Below, in pieces: positions 31,647 through 44,963 of a DNA stretch of 64,000 nt. The DNA is from Chloranthus sessilifolius (taxonomy: Eukaryota > Streptophyta > Magnoliopsida > Chloranthales > Chloranthaceae). The stretch is taken from positions 70,349,367 through 70,413,366 of the forward strand of contig CM037596.1 of NCBI GenBank assembly GCA_021018995.1, in the 5' to 3' direction. The position numbers and the translations under genes were made by a program. The notes beneath the pieces are model-generated. The model did not search any database. It saw only the letters and a program-made list of their open reading frames with translations, and was not told where the DNA came from. Numbering within the stretch: the first letter of the stretch is position 1; every line of letters starts with the position of its first letter.

Positions 31647-32917
31647 ATATATATATAGAAAGGTAGCTTAATTTATAATGTTGAAGTTGTAGGATTAAAA
31701 TACCATGTTTTTGAGGATAGATATTCAAAGCCTCCAAATCATCTGGTGGCCTTCCACTTACGCGATATTTCTTCGGACCTATATTCCTCACCGGGATTTA
31801 TTAAGCCTATCCGGTTGTTTTTTTATTACTCTTGTCTTCCTGTTCTAGATTCCGAACATGGTTTAAAAATACATCCATTCTATTATATTTGCCTGATATG
31901 CATCCGCTTTTATTATCTAGTATTGCAAACCCTGTAGTGAATTGAAGGCATTTAAACATTTGGATCCTTGGTTTTGAGAGCATTTTTTTAAACAAATAGA
32001 AATTTATTTTATTATCACGAAAAAGGAGTACATTAACACAACTTCTGGTGAGTTGGAGGCTGACAAAAACACCCACAACATGAAAAGAATATCCATACAA
32101 AATACATGGAAGGCCAAGGTATCTGCAAAGGAAAAGAAGTCAGTCAACAAATATGCTTCTACTTTCCAAGTAGATCTGTTTCCAGATCCCCCATCTTTAG
32201 CTAGACTGACCTACCTTCAATATGCCTTCCTGTAAATGTAGGAAGCTTTTATTTCCATCGATTGAAGCTTTCTATTGATTTCTAAAAATTTAGCTAAATG
32301 CTTCAATGGGGAGGTTGACTGATGACACAACTATCTAATTGTACTTGCTTAAATCACCTTCTGGCCAAGCTTCCTTGCATTTACCATTTTAAGTTTTAAC
32401 AATGAATTGCCATAACACAATAATAGGCACGAAAGTCTCCGACTTTTTCAAAAAATCAGAAAAAGTCGGCGACTTGCAGTCATCCCGACTTTATAGCCAA
32501 TTAATCGACCAAGTCGAGACTCGGCCGATTGATTGGCAATGTTTGTGAAGTCCGTTTTTTTAATTATTTTATTTATTTTTTTCATTTTTTCTCACTTATA
32601 CTTAAAGAGAAAAAAGAAACTTTAGGTTTTGTACTATTTTGTTCATAAAAATCAATAGGTTTTGCCTATTTTGAACTATTTGGTCATTAAAACCATTAAT
32701 TATAACTTGAAATATATTATGATATATATTTGACATTTTTTTTGAAAATCTTAATTTCTCCGATTTTTTCTGATTTTGACAGACTTTTGCCAATTTTTTC
32801 TGACTTATACCCTTGCTGATTTATTCCCGACTCCCAAATTTGTGACTACGAACACGATATCTACCCTCCCATCTACCACTTTAGCTTTACTATTGCCTCA
32901 TGACTCTTGAATATTAA

Positions 32918-33090
32918 AAGATCTCATCACCCTGAGCATCAACAAATACACCCCCAACTCTATCCAGGCCTGCATAAGGTTACTTCCACTACTTCTATCA
33001 CAGTTTAACTTCACCAAATCCTTTGGTCTCCTCCATGAATCTGGATCTCTAGACTGCACTGCAGTATCAACTGCATGCTTGCTTCCAGCC
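32918..33090 (-). pseudogene. RNase H-like fragment
   Basis: The minus strand reads SWRRPKDLVKLNCDRSSGSN and, one frame over, VGGVFVDAQGDEIF. This order (W-x-RP ... VKLN-D-S ... GGVF-D-G) is that of the plant RNase H domain found in LINEs and related ORFs. One frameshift, then a stop. It is separate from the LINE at 24811-31116. Confidence 0.4.
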
Positions 33091-33481
33091 TGAATATATA
33101 TTTGAACTAAAAGCTTCTAATAAACAAACCTCTTAAGTAAACTTAGCTAGAGCAACTTCTAGACAGGATGAGTTTTGGATCCAAATTGTAGCGTCTTGAC
33201 TTTTCCTGCTTTAACTACTGCATTAAATGCTTCTTTAATTCCTGTGTACATGTGTTGATTTCTTTTATATGCACTAAATGACACATTTAAGACATTTAAT
33301 GTTATTTGATGCACCTGAATTATTTCTAAAGTTTCGTTGATTTTCAACTACTTTTAAGTTTAACCCTGTTTGACCAAATTGACTATTTTGACCTTGTCGA
33401 TTCCAATTAAGTTTTTAAGGTTATGACATGTTAATTATCATTTAATTGACCTTTTATATTAGTGCCGTTGTCTCGATTTTA

Positions 33482-33585
<104 letters not shown>

Positions 33586-33604
33586 GTATACCTGTGACTT
33601 CTAT

Positions 33605-36173
33605 TGTAATAACCCGAAAAAATCACACTAAACTATGACCTCGGGATCCGTGCCCGATCGGTCATAGGTTTGACCAAATGGAAGTCCAACAGTTAGTATG
33701 TAGTGTGATGAACGGATGAGATGTGATAAATAGAATGCCTATGTGGTGTGTGTTGTGAAGGTATAGTCGCATACACCTACCGAGGTGTATGTGCTCAACA
33801 CACAAGTGAGGAAGAGGATAAAAAGAGTTAATAACCCTAAAATCAAGAGTTTTGAGTTGTTGAGAGAGGAGTAAAGAAGAGAGAGAGAGGAGTAAAGAGG
33901 GTGATCAAGCAAGAGTTATTGTGGGTGATTGGAAGAAGGATTCAAGCATTAAAGAGGCTGATTCAACGCAAGGAATCCGTTAGAAACCAAAGCTGGAACC
34001 CTAGCCTTCCAACCCTAGATTTGAAATCAACTTGAGATCTATTCAAGGTAAGATTTTGTAAATCAAATGCATAGATTATAGAGGCTAAGTGGTAGTTGAA
34101 AATAGTTTAGATCATAGGATAATGGCTTAGAAAAATAGAGGAAAAAGTATGGAAAAAGATTGGGAAGAACAGCTCGAAAGGGGCTGAATCTGACAATTTC
34201 GATTAATCGAAATTGGGTTTCGATTAATCGAAATTGGCCAGGAAGTTGAAAGGTCAGAGGACCCCGATTTCGATTAATCGAATTTGATTTCGATTAATCG
34301 ATTTGGGGATCGATTAATCGACTGAGAACCTCCAGTGGACCCCAGGGGTTGGAGGAAATGACTTAAGGAAAAATCGACTAATCGAAATGGGATTTGATTA
34401 ATCGATTTAGTTTCGATGTCGATTTGGAATCGATTAATCAACTTGTGAAACTCGACTATTCGAACTGTGGGTCTACTTTGCGAAAAGAAGGATTTCGATT
34501 AATCGAAATTGGATTCGATTAATCGAATGAAAACTCATGTTCGAGCGAAAGAAATTTGCTTCTTGAAAAGAAGAATTTCGATTAATCGAAATTGGATTCG
34601 ATTAATCGAATGAAAACTTCATTGAATCGAGAATGGACTTTGCGAAAAGGAGAAATTCGATTAATGGAAATTGCTTCGATTAATCGATATTGACCTTCGA
34701 TTAATCGATTTTGGAATTCGATTAATCGACTGAGATAAACTATGTTGACTTTTAGGTTTGACTTTAAGATTCTTGGGGATCTTATACCTTCCTTATTGCA
34801 TCCTTTGTGATGTGTTTCACGTGATGTGGTACCATAGGTGAATGCGTGTGGACTAGTGCACAAGGAGCCACGTGGGATCTTGATGCATTGATCAAATGAA
34901 GACTTGAGGTAGGAACACCTTGAACATGTACTTTATTTTACAAGAGCATGTATGTAGTGATATAGAGTTCCATTCAAATATTTCTTTGCTTAAGAATTGT
35001 GAAAAGTGTGTGTGATACACATAAGAGTAAACTATCGAGCCATCGCCAGGGGATGAAGAAGTAAAGAGATAAGAGCAGCAGGTGTGATGCAAGTAAATGG
35101 ATACATCCCAGGGATGTATCCTAGGATTGAATCATGTTTGATAGGGCCTAACTGATATAAGATAGCACACTTACACGGTGAAAAACTATATGTAAGGCAC
35201 CGATATTTTTTGATTATTTGAGGTTTGATAGGTTACCCCCCGTGGCGGGATATCCACTGACGGCGGGATATCCGTGATGGCCGTCTGTTGCGAAACCGTA
35301 GGCCGGTCACGGAGGCTTATCCGTACATAACGGTGTTGATTGAAACAAGTGAAACCCGCCACCCTCGCCACCAATCCCGAGGAAAGGGCTTGGTACTATA
35401 TGGTATTCGGGGAATACATTAAAGCTATCTATATAGATGACGATGAAGGGTATCTCATGAGGGCTCGATGCTATATTGCTCGGGGATTACTTAAGTTGAA
35501 AGTTTAAGTTTTGCTTTAGGCCTTCTCAAAGATCATTCATGAGTAAATGAAAATACAAGTAATCAACAGTAAAACGAAATGCTTTTTAACTGTTTTATCA
35601 ATAATTGCATAGACACATCATGCATGGCATATCATGGAATATATGTGAGTCATAATTTATATGTTCAAACTGAGTTTGTTCCCTATTGAGCTAGGATGTA
35701 GCTCACCCTATAGACTATACGTCGCAGGTCCACTATTGGCAGCGGCTCAGGAGACGCCGATCCCCATGAAGTCGGACCTTGCGGCCGGTGACTAGTTGGA
35801 GCCACCTCCAGAGGACTTCTTCTAGAGGACTCCGTTGTGCCACTTTGAGGGATTTTTAACAGAGAGTTTTGTACGGCTTGGTATGTCAAGCCTTGATCTT
35901 GTTTAAAACCATGTATATAGGGTTTTGGATCACTCTTTTGGGACGAACCATCCGTGATGATTGCTATCATCGATGGTTCGGATCGGTTCTCCATTCATGC
36001 AGAGGCATGAGGGTAGAACTGTCTTTTGGGAAGTTATTAATATAGATTTAAATTCCGCAAATTCTTTCATTACACTTTTGATGCTTGATATACCAATGTT
36101 CCGTGCTTAGCTAAAGGGCACGGTCAAGATGATCGTGCTGATGGCACGGGTTTCGGTGAAATCCGGCCACACA
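33605..36173 (+). repeat. Element 3 LTR A (5')
   Basis: 2569 bp, from tgtaataacccg to ggccacaca, followed by gcttggtatcgagc. It contains about twelve exact CGATTAATCG palindromes at 34198-34740. Its tail (35405-36173) corresponds almost base for base to the tail of LTR C. Confidence 0.88.
34198..34740. repeat. CGATTAATCG palindrome array in LTR A
   Basis: About twelve exact copies of the 10-bp palindrome plus variants (cgactaatcg, gattaatcg, cgattaatca) in 540 bp. Many sit in a longer palindromic context, ttcgattaatcgaa. Spacing is irregular, with aattgg, tttgg and aatgaaaa words between them. Confidence 0.9.
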
Positions 36174-36190
36174 GCTTGGTATCGAGCTAT
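36174..36190 (+). promoter_or_regulatory. Element 3 primer-binding site
   Basis: gcttggtatcgagct directly follows LTR A. It resembles the initiator-Met tRNA site (TGGTATCAGAGC) with one base missing. Confidence 0.55.
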
Positions 36191-36264
36191 TTTCTTTTAG
36201 AAATTCTGACAAGGATTCCTTCGTCAGATCATAGGGGCTTCTGCTAACGAAACTTTAGTTTCAA

Positions 36265-37618
36265 ATGCAGCCGCAAATGTCGTCTAGAGGAAGAGGCCGA
36301 CCAAGGGGAGGCCATCAGAGGAGTCTACGCAGTGGAGATGGTTACATCTCTCCTACAAATAGAGTGCCTTTAGGAGGTACTGAGGCCCCAGGGGGCAGTA
36401 GTAGCAGACAACAGGAGGAAGAGGATCGAGACCATCAGGATCAAGATCTAAGAGAGCAAGAAAGAGTGAGAGAAAGACAAGAAGATAGAGAGGAGCGACA
36501 AAGGATGATGCACACTATGGAGACTATGGAAGCTGCCATGGCACAACAGGCCGCATCCTTTGCCATGCCAAGAGAGAACAGCCACCACACACCACTCAGA
36601 GGATCTACGCTGTGTGCTCATCATTTACAGAGTTTAGAAGGATGAGACCTCCTTCATTTTCTGGGCAGGCAGACACCATGGCCGCTGAGAATTGGCTAAT
36701 GGAGATGGAAAAAGTCTTTAGCGTGCTAACTTGCACTAAGATGAGAGTGTAAGATGGGCACTATATGTTGGATGGGGAGGGCTGGGCCTTGGTGGAAGTT
36801 GTGATACGGACTCGCCTGGAGACCCCAGAGTTGCCTTGGACTGGGAGGAGTTTGTTGAGGAGTTCAACAAACAATATTTTCCGTAAGTGGTGAGGAACCA
36901 ACTAGAGATACAATTCAGCTAGTACAAGGAGAATGACAAGAGAAGAATATGGGGTAGAGTTTCTCTGACTTGCCGTTTGCTCAGGACTCTCATCTCTTGA
37001 GGTAATGAAGTCGAGAGGTTTGACAAGGTTTGAAGCACGAGGTTAGGGAGGCGTAGCTCCATTTCAGCGAGGACCTATGAAGAGGTCATGAGCAAGGCGT
37101 TGAGTCGTGAAGAGGAGAACAATAATAGATATCGGCGAGAGGGCGGCGAGAGAGGAGAAATGAACAAGGAAGAGCGGTAGCACTATGAGCCGGTGAACAA
37201 AAGCCGAGGTTCATGGGCGAATCGAGACCACAGTTTCAAGGGGTTTGAGGCCGGTATAGCACAACAACAACACCTGTGAGAGGTTTCCATTACTTGCGTC
37301 GGGGAGACCTATTCGCTATGAGAGCCCTGCCATGTCTACTGGCGCCACTGTTACTTAGGGTTCTCGTACTGTTTCTTCCGCACCTCGGGAGACTTGCGCA
37401 AAGTGTGGCAAGCCTCATAAAACGATGGGTATGAATTGGGAACTAGGGGTTGTTTCCGATGTGGCAAGGTGGGCCACTTGATCAAGATTGCCGAGACGGA
37501 TAAAAGAAAAGGCGGTTTGATTCGGCACCACGACCAATTCAAGCAAGGAAACCGATCGTTGAGGAGGAAACTATCTGATCCTTTGCTCGAGCGAGGCGTG
37601 CATGGCGTCATCAGGTGA
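36265..37618 (+). pseudogene. Element 3 gag, heavily frameshifted
   Basis: Starts MQPQMSSRGRGRPRGG, with an Arg/Glu-rich stretch (REQERVRERQEDREERQ), and ends at 36645. One frame over, MRPPSFSGQADTMAAENWL and MEKVFSVLTCTKM show the retrotransposon gag core. EEFVEEFNKQYFP follows near 36850. The nucleic-acid-binding end has TCAKCGKPH (from 37391) and CFRCGKVGHLIKIA (from 37456), where the last Cys of the CX2CX4HX4C knuckle is lost by a frameshift. Frames change every 100-300 bp. Confidence 0.78.
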
Positions 37619-37699
37619 GATTCCTTTTAAAATTAAAGAAAATTTTCATTTCATTAAAACTTTAGATAGAGAAGGAGCATACATTAGGGTGAATAGATT

Positions 37700-40600
37700 A
37701 TTTTTCTTTTGTATCTGAAAACGGTATATAAATTGAGGTGTAAATTGATGTGTAAATTATTGTATGTGTGTATGTATACTATAGGTACTCTAAATATATA
37801 TGAAAAAGGATGTTTGGTGGATATGGCGCTCGGTGTTGATAGACCACAGGGTCTACCCACTTCATTACGTACTCACGTTTATAAGAAGATGAAGATTGTT
37901 CGAGAGGCGTTGGATTTGTCCTATACGTGTCTATTCCATTTGGAGAGTTAGTAGAACCGGAGTTAGCTTACAAATCCATCATCGTAGCGATTCGAGACTT
38001 AGAGGTGCATGAACTAGAAGCAAAGTTGATCTTTATTAGACATGCAAGGGTTTGATGTGATCCTTGGCATGGGTATGGTTGGCCTTGACATTATTACAGC
38101 TCGATTAAGAACAAGGTAGTTATTTTCGGACCCAACACAAGAAGATCATTTCGGTTTCAAGGGTGAGGTCATCATTTGTGCCCTTGATCTCGTGATGAGG
38201 GCGAAAATGATCGAGAAAGGGTTGCGATGGATACTTAGCTTTCTTAAAGGAGGACAAGGAAGAAAAAGAGCGTCATTTACGAGATAGCGGTTATGCGAGA
38301 CTTGTGGCGTGTTTCGGAAGAATTGCTGGATTACCTCGAGAAAGAAGTAGAATTCGCCATTGACTTAGCACCGAGGAGCCTATTTCAAAAGCACCTTATA
38401 GAATGGCTCATTGAGTTAAAGAATTGAAGGAACAACTACAAGAGCTTATGGACAAGGGGTTTATTAGACCGAAGTGTATCTCCATGAGGGAGCACCGGTC
38501 TTGTTTGTCAAGAAAGAAGGATGGGTCAATGCGGCTATGCATTGTTGACTATCGACAATTGAACAAACTCAGCATGAAGAACCGCTACCCTTTGCCTAGA
38601 ATAGGCGATCTATTAAAAGCTGCAGGGCAAGGTATTTTTCAAGATCGACACTGAGATACGGGTATCATCGATTGAGAGTCAGGCGGACATTAGGAAGGCT
38701 GACTTTAGGACACGGTTATGGACACTATAGATTCCTTGTGATCTGCGTTTGGATTAACGAATGCTCCGGCGTCGTTTATGGATCTGATGAAGTGTTTAAA
38801 CACACGGACTCCTGCGTCGTAGTATTCGTTGATGATATATTGATATGCTCCAAATCCAAGGCGGAACACAAAGAACATTTGAGGATTGCCCTCTGACAGG
38901 GCTCGTGAACACCAATTATCATGGAAACTTCGGCAAGTGTGAGTTTTGGTTGGAGAGATTAGCTTTTGGGACCGCGTCGTCTCGAAAGCGCGGTGTCCTT
39001 TATGGGTAGATCCGGCAAAGATAGAAGCGATGGTTAAATGGGAGCAACCAAAGGCGGTGACCGATGTCAGCGAAGTTTTACGGGCTTAGCGAGGCTATTA
39101 TCGGCGTTTAGTTGAGGGGTTTTCAAGATATCGGGACCTCTCCTGGGCCCGACGAAAGATTCAAAGGTTTGAGTGGGTGAGGCATGTGAGAAGAGTTTCC
39201 AGAACTCAAAAGCGAGACTCACTTGACTCCGGCTCGATGTTAGCGATTCCTTGAGGCGCGATGGAGGATCACGCCGTGTCTGTTGACAGCGTCATACAAT
39301 AGCCTTGGTTGTGTACTCAACCAACACAAGAAGTGATAACACGGATCAGAGCGAGTTGAAAAGAACGAGGAAAATTAGACTCATGACTTGGGCCAGCGGC
39401 CCGATCATTTTTCTTGTTGATTTGGAGACATTACTTGTATGGTGAGACATTTGAAATTTTCATAGATCATAAGAGCCTCAGATATCATTTACGGAAAGAG
39501 CTCAATATGAGGCGACCACCGGATGGATGGAATTCCTCAAGGACTCGATTATCTACAATAATACCATCGGGCAAAGCGAATGTAGTAGCGATGCATTAGT
39601 CGAAAAGGTTATTTCGGTTAGCTTCTTTGATTTTGGGTATGCCGCAGATGGAAATTATTGGAAGACACGGCAATCTATGATCACGAACAACGAGTCAAAG
39701 GACCTTTGGATCCTTTGGCTAACATATCGATAAAGCCGGTGATATTTGAGCATATCCACGATCTGAGATGAAAGATCCGACATTAACAAAAGATTCATCA
39801 AGGCGTGAGTGAAGGCATCGGTGGACTTCTCATTAAAAGAAGATGGTTCTTTATTGTTTAAGGGCGTCCTATGCATTCCGGACAATGTCGATCTAAGGCG
39901 AGCGATTCTTGATGAAGCTCATAATTCAAATTATGCTATCCACCTGGTAGCGCAAAATGTACCAAGATTTGAAAAAGAACTGCGGTGGAGAGAATTTGAA
40001 ACAAGGCGTGGCGATATGTGTCCTGCGGATGTTTGACTTGTCGTCGACCAAGTGAAGGTTGATCCACGGGACATCTGCTGGACTATTGCAACCTTTACCC
40101 GATACGGAATGGAAGTGAGAATCGATCTCAATGGATTTCATTGTTGGATTACCCGTCTTGCCAAAGACACAATGCCATTTGGGTCGTTAAGTAGTCGTGG
40201 AATTGACCAAATCGGCGCACTTTTACCGTACAATACTACGTATCTGACGGGAAGATTGGCAGATTTATACATGAAGGAGATTGTGAGATTACATGGTATT
40301 CCAAGCAGCATAGTTTGGATCGTGACCCACTATATCGTCAAGTTTGGAAGAAATTTCAAGAAGGAATGGGAACACGACTAGACTTTAGTTCTTTCCATCC
40401 TCAAAGCCGGCAGGCGAACGAGCGAGTGAACCAAGTAATAGAAGACATGCTCGGGCGTGCATGCTTGATATGCAAGGATCTTTGGGATGAGTATCTGCGA
40501 TGCTCGATTCGCATATAATAACGAGTTTTCAAGCGAGTATTGGCATGGCACGTATGAAGCTACTGTATGGGCGGACGATGCAAATCACCTCTAAATTGGG

Positions 40601-41160
40601 AGAAGCAATTGAAATTTGTATTAGGACCAAAGCTACTTGAAGATAATGCTACGTCGTTGGAATTATCGGAGAAAGGTTGAAGGCAACTGAGTAAGCGAGA
40701 AAAAGTTACGCGCATTATGAAGCGGACTAGTGTTTGACTATAAAGTGGGCGAAACGTGTTTGTGAAAGGTGTCACCTATGAAGGGTAATGATTTAGGCAA
40801 AGAGAGGAAGATTAAGTCCGCACGTTATGGTTGGGCCAGATTGAAATTTTGGAGAATTGGGGTGAAGTTGCATATCGCATTGGTTTTTACCACATTTGTT
40901 TGATCCCAGTACATAATGTTTTCCACATGTCGATGCTTCGAAAAAAGTCGTGAATGATCCGTCTCATGTGTTAGGAAAGCAACCTATAGAGATGTGTGAG
41001 GACATAGGCATGATAGAGAGGAACGGTGGAGATCTTGGATCGAAAGAACAAATTACACTTTTAAAGTGATTCCTTAGTTGTTGATTGGAACAATCATCCA
41101 AAAGAAGAGGCTACTTGGAGCGAGAGGCGATGTGAAGAGAACAATATCGACCTTGTTTCC
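37700..41160 (+). pseudogene. Element 3 pol: protease, RT, RNase H, integrase
   Basis: Protease traces near 38040 (FDVILGMGMVGLDI). RT in two frames: [41 protein letters not shown] (38424-38654) and VVVFVDDILICSKSKAEHKE with the FVDD box at 38825-38836. RNase H at 39414-39490 (YLYGETFEIFIDHKSLRYH). Integrase at 39809-40518: LPYNTTYLTGRLADLYMKEI, LHGIPSSIV, LDFSSFHPQSRQANERVNQV and VIEDMLGR. Near 40860-41130 come VHNVFHMSMLRK-like and HPKEEATW-like words, a typical integrase/chromodomain end. More than ten frame changes; cannot be functional as read. Confidence 0.82.
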
Positions 41161-41319
41161 AGCGGACGTGAGAATTCAATGCTTAAACCACAAATATGTT
41201 GTAAAAATCTCCACTATGCGCTTGTAATTCAATGGAAATTTGATCGCCAATCTGTCATAAATTGTCAAATGTAGTAAAAGAACCAAAAAGAAATTGACAA
41301 TCTACACAATTTGGGACCA

Positions 41320-41960
41320 AAACGATTAATCAATTTCAAATCGATTAATCGATTTGGAATTCGATTAATCGATTTTATTGGATTGAATCATTGACATGTG
41401 TCGGGTTATTTGGAAATTGAAAGTGAGATTACCATAGAAGACCAATTTCGATTGATGTAATTGGAATCTCGATTAATCGATTTGGAATACGACTAATCGA
41501 TTTTGAAAATTCGATTAATCGATTATTGATTAATCTATTTACTAAAGGGACTTACAAAATTTGAAATCGGATGGATGATTTACGATTAATCAGTGGTTCG
41601 ATTAATCGATTTTGAAATTTCGATTAATCGAAATGGATTCGATTACTGAAAAATTTAAGAAATTACGAAATTTAGCGATTTATAGCCCATATTTGATTAA
41701 TGGAAACTAAATTCGATTAATCGATGTTGGAATTTGATTAATCGAAATGGATTCGATGTCATTGGCTTCAAGCGATTGATTGAGCTCAAAATTTAAAATT
41801 TTACTTTAACGACACGATTTTGATTAATCGAAATGGTTTGATTAATCGAATTTGACTTTGATTAATCGATTTTGGAAATCGATTAATGGATTTTCTGTGA
41901 TTTTAACCTAGTTTTAAATTTACGATTAATGAAGCAATTTCGATTAATCGAGGCGGAACT
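41320..41960. repeat. Second CGATTAATCG array, in element 3 internal region
   Basis: About eight exact copies and many variants of the LTR palindrome lie downstream of pol and outside the LTRs. The order of spacers differs from the LTR arrays, so this is not simply a piece of LTR. Confidence 0.8.
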
Positions 41961-42179
41961 ATATATATATATAGGATTGAGATTTTATTCCCCATTGAGG
42001 CAAATTTTGCTTGCTTGAGTTTTGGCGCTTCATCTTCTTCTTCCTCTCCGACCATCCGTGCACAGGTTTTTTGCCATTCTCCATAGATCTCCGTAGAGAT
42101 GAAAGGGCCTCATTTCCAAGTTGGAACCTAAGGTAAACCCTAGATTTGTACTTTTCCTCCAATTTGAATTAGAAAACCT

Positions 42180-42840
42180 AGAATTTCCCAATATGCCGCC
42201 CAAAACGATTGTCTTCAAAGAAGGCAACCTCAAGCTACCCGGTTAGGCGTGGAACGCCGCACCACCACCACCTACCCCATCACGCCGATGAGGACTCCAT
42301 CACCGTCGAATCGGAGACCACCTCTCCGATCGGCCAGCGTCTCTGTGAGTCTTCCAGCGAATCCACCCCACCACCTCGGCGCAGCCCACCCATGGGTGGG
42401 GCACACCTACATGTGAGAGCCATCCGTGGAGAGGTTCCCTCCCACACCACAGCCTCAAACACCGCACCTCCGCGCCCATGACACCCACCTCAACCTACCA
42501 GCCCGTGCCTTTGCTCCATCGGTCCTACCAGCCGAGGCGTGTTGGCTCGTATGGAAGCCAACAGCGAGGAAGGATGAAGCCGGAGGATGGACTTCTTGAT
42601 GTTCCACTCCTCGCTTCACATTTACCCGGCAGACTACCACCGCTTCTGCGGCCCGGAGGAGGTGGACCCTTTGGGCCATTGCCTTCCATAGAGGACCCGT
42701 CTTCCATCCCCCCAGACGGCTCCTTCCACTTCCACATCTGCTCCATGAGCAAGGGCCACCTTGGCCGTCGCGCTTCTGTGACCCGAGGCCAGCTCGGCCG
42801 GACCACACGGCCACGATGAGTGCGGACCCACTGGCCGAGG
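42180..42840 (+). other. GC-rich open block before 3' LTR, origin unknown
   Basis: Clearly richer in G+C than the AT-rich sequence on both sides. Plus-strand frames include MPPKTIVFKEGNLKLPG at 42192 (short), a 90-codon frame at 42209-42481 (HHHHLPHHADEDSITVESET) and a 113-codon frame at 42478-42819 (Pro/Gly/Arg-rich). The minus strand is open as well over much of it (42455-42814), as expected for high GC. It sits where some plant retroelements carry an extra ORF or captured host sequence. No family recognised; a real gene is not demonstrated. Confidence 0.4.
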
Positions 42841-43107
42841 GCTATTTAGTCTTGTATTTATTTTGAGTTCGATTGTATACAGAGATTTCTTGTCACGTAA
42901 CTTATTGGCATTGTAACCAATAATTGAATCCTTAATACAAATTTTTTTGTGAAATTGATTCTTCTTAAATTTTACTTCCTTGCTTATATGTGAGAATGTG
43001 TAAATACTTAAATCGTCTAGTTAATTGGATCACCTCACACGAGGGTGTGGGAGAGAGAGAGAGACCCGATAGACAAACCTTGGGTTATTTTAGGAGCGAA
43101 AATTCCC

Positions 43108-43121
43108 AAGGTGGGGAAGAA
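43108..43121 (+). promoter_or_regulatory. Element 3 polypurine tract
   Basis: aaggtggggaagaa abuts the first base of LTR B, the expected place for the plus-strand primer of reverse transcription. Confidence 0.7.
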
Positions 43122-44963
43122 TGTAATAACGAAAAATCACACTAAACTATGACCTCGGGATCCGTGCCCGATCGGTCATAGGTTTGACAAATGGAAGTCA
43201 AGCAGTTAGTATGTAGTGTGATGAGCGGATGAGATGTGATAAATAGAATGCCTATGTGTGTGTGTTGTGAAGGTATAGTCGCATACACCTCTGCGGTGTA
43301 TGTGCTCAACACCTGAAGTGAGGAAGAGGATAAAGAGTTAATAACCCTAAAATCAAGAGTTTTGAGTTGTTGAGAGAGGAGTAAAGAAGAGAGAGAGGAG
43401 TAAAGGGTGATCAAGCAAGAGTTATTGTGGTGATTGGAAGAAGGATTCAAGCATTAAAGAGGTGATTCAACATGAGAATCGTTAGAAACCAAAGCTGGAA
43501 CCCTAGCCTTCCAACCCTAGATTTGAAATCAACTTGAGATCTATTCAAGGTAAGATTTTGTAAATCAAATGCATAGATTATAGAGGCTAAGTGGTAGTTG
43601 AAAATAGTTTAGATCATAGGATAATGGCTTAGAAAAATAGAGGAAAAAGATTGGGAAGAACAGCTCGAAAGGGGTTGAATCTGACAATTTCGATTAATCG
43701 AAATTGGGTTTCGATTAATCGAAATTGGCCAGGAAGTTGAAAGGTCAGAGGACCCCGATTTCGATTAATCGAATTTGATTTCGATTAATCGACTTTGGAT
43801 TTCGATTAATCGATTTGGGGATCGATTAATCGACTGAGAACCTCCAGTGGACCCCAGGGGTTGGAGGAAATGACTTAAGGAAAAATCGACTAATCGAAAT
43901 GGGATTTCGATTAATCGATTTTGGTTTCGATTAATCGATTTGGAATCGATTAATCAACTTGTGAAACTCGACTATTCGAACTGTGGGTCTACTTTGCGAA
44001 AAGAAGGATTTCGATTAATCGAAATTGGATTCATTAATCGAATGAAAACTCGATCGTTCAACAAGAAATTTGCTTTGAAAGAAGAATTTCGATTAATCGA
44101 AATTGGATTCGATGTCGAATGAAAACTTCTATTGACGAGAATGGACTTTGCGAAAAGGAGAAATTGATTAATCGAAATTGCTTCGATTAATCGATATTGA
44201 CCTTCGATTAATCGATTTTGGAAATCGATTAATCGAATCGTTCGATTAATCGATTTGGAATTGATTAATCGGAGATAAACTATGTTGACTTTTAGGTTTG
44301 ACTTTAAGATTCTTGGGGATCTTATACCTTCCTTGCATCCTTTGTGATGTGTTTCACCTGTGATGTGGTACCATAGGTGGTACGTGTGGACTAGTGCACA
44401 AGGAGCCACGTGGGATCTTGATGCATTGATCAAATGAAGACTTGAGGTAGGGAACACTTTGAACATGTACTTTATTTTACAAGAGCATGTATGTAGTGAT
44501 ATAGAGTTCCATTCAAATATTTTACTGTTTAAAGAATTGTGAAAAGTGTGTGTGTGTGATATTCATAAGAGTAAACTAACGAGCCATCCCCAGGGGATGA
44601 AGAAGTAAAGAGATGAGAGCATCAAGTGTGATGCAAGTAAATGGATACATCCCAGGGATGTATCCAAGGATTGAATCATGTTTGATAGGGCCTAACTGAT
44701 ATAAGATAGCACACTTACACGGTGAATAACTATATGTAAGGCACCGATATTTTTGTTATTTGAGGTTTGATAGGTTACCCCACCGACGTGGCGGGATACC
44801 CACGACTGACACGGCAGGATATCCGTGACCGATACGGCGGCGAAACCGTAGGCCAGTGCGGAGGCTTATCCGTACATAGTAAGCACACCCCAGGGGTGTT
44901 GATTGAGACAAGTGAAACCCCGCCACCAATCCCCAGGGGAAAGGGGCTTGGGTACTATATGGT
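43122..44963 (+). repeat. Element 3 LTR B, truncated
   Basis: 1842 bp collinear with 33605-35404 of LTR A. It ends at ctatatggt, so the last 770 bp or so of the LTR are missing. It carries about fourteen exact CGATTAATCG words at 43688-44275. Against LTR A, differences in the first 220 bp are mainly one- to three-base indels. Confidence 0.88.

Larger units (their letters stand above)
31131..33480. other. Sequence right of the LINE; possible exon and RNase H remnant
   Basis: A 65-bp minus-strand segment at 31313-31377 has a fitting acceptor (ttcag) and donor (aag/gtatct) and reads VQLFLEMSKIRSEKASSEIW; it could be an exon of the gene ending at 18794, but the phase to the known exons is unproven. 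A (TG)n tract is at 31614-31645. At 32430-32850 AT-rich DNA with agtcggcgactt and ccgactcccaaatttgtgac words may be an eroded TIR element. No other gene is seen. Confidence 0.35.

Noticed and set aside
34198..34740. CRISPR-like array from regularly recurring palindromes
   Set aside because: Spacing is irregular, repeats are 10 bp, there are no cas genes, and the context is a plant LTR retrotransposon.
42455..42831. Minus-strand Gly/Arg-rich frames in the GC-rich block
   Set aside because: Both strands are open over the same bases, as expected at high GC; neither shows a family motif, so no gene is claimed.
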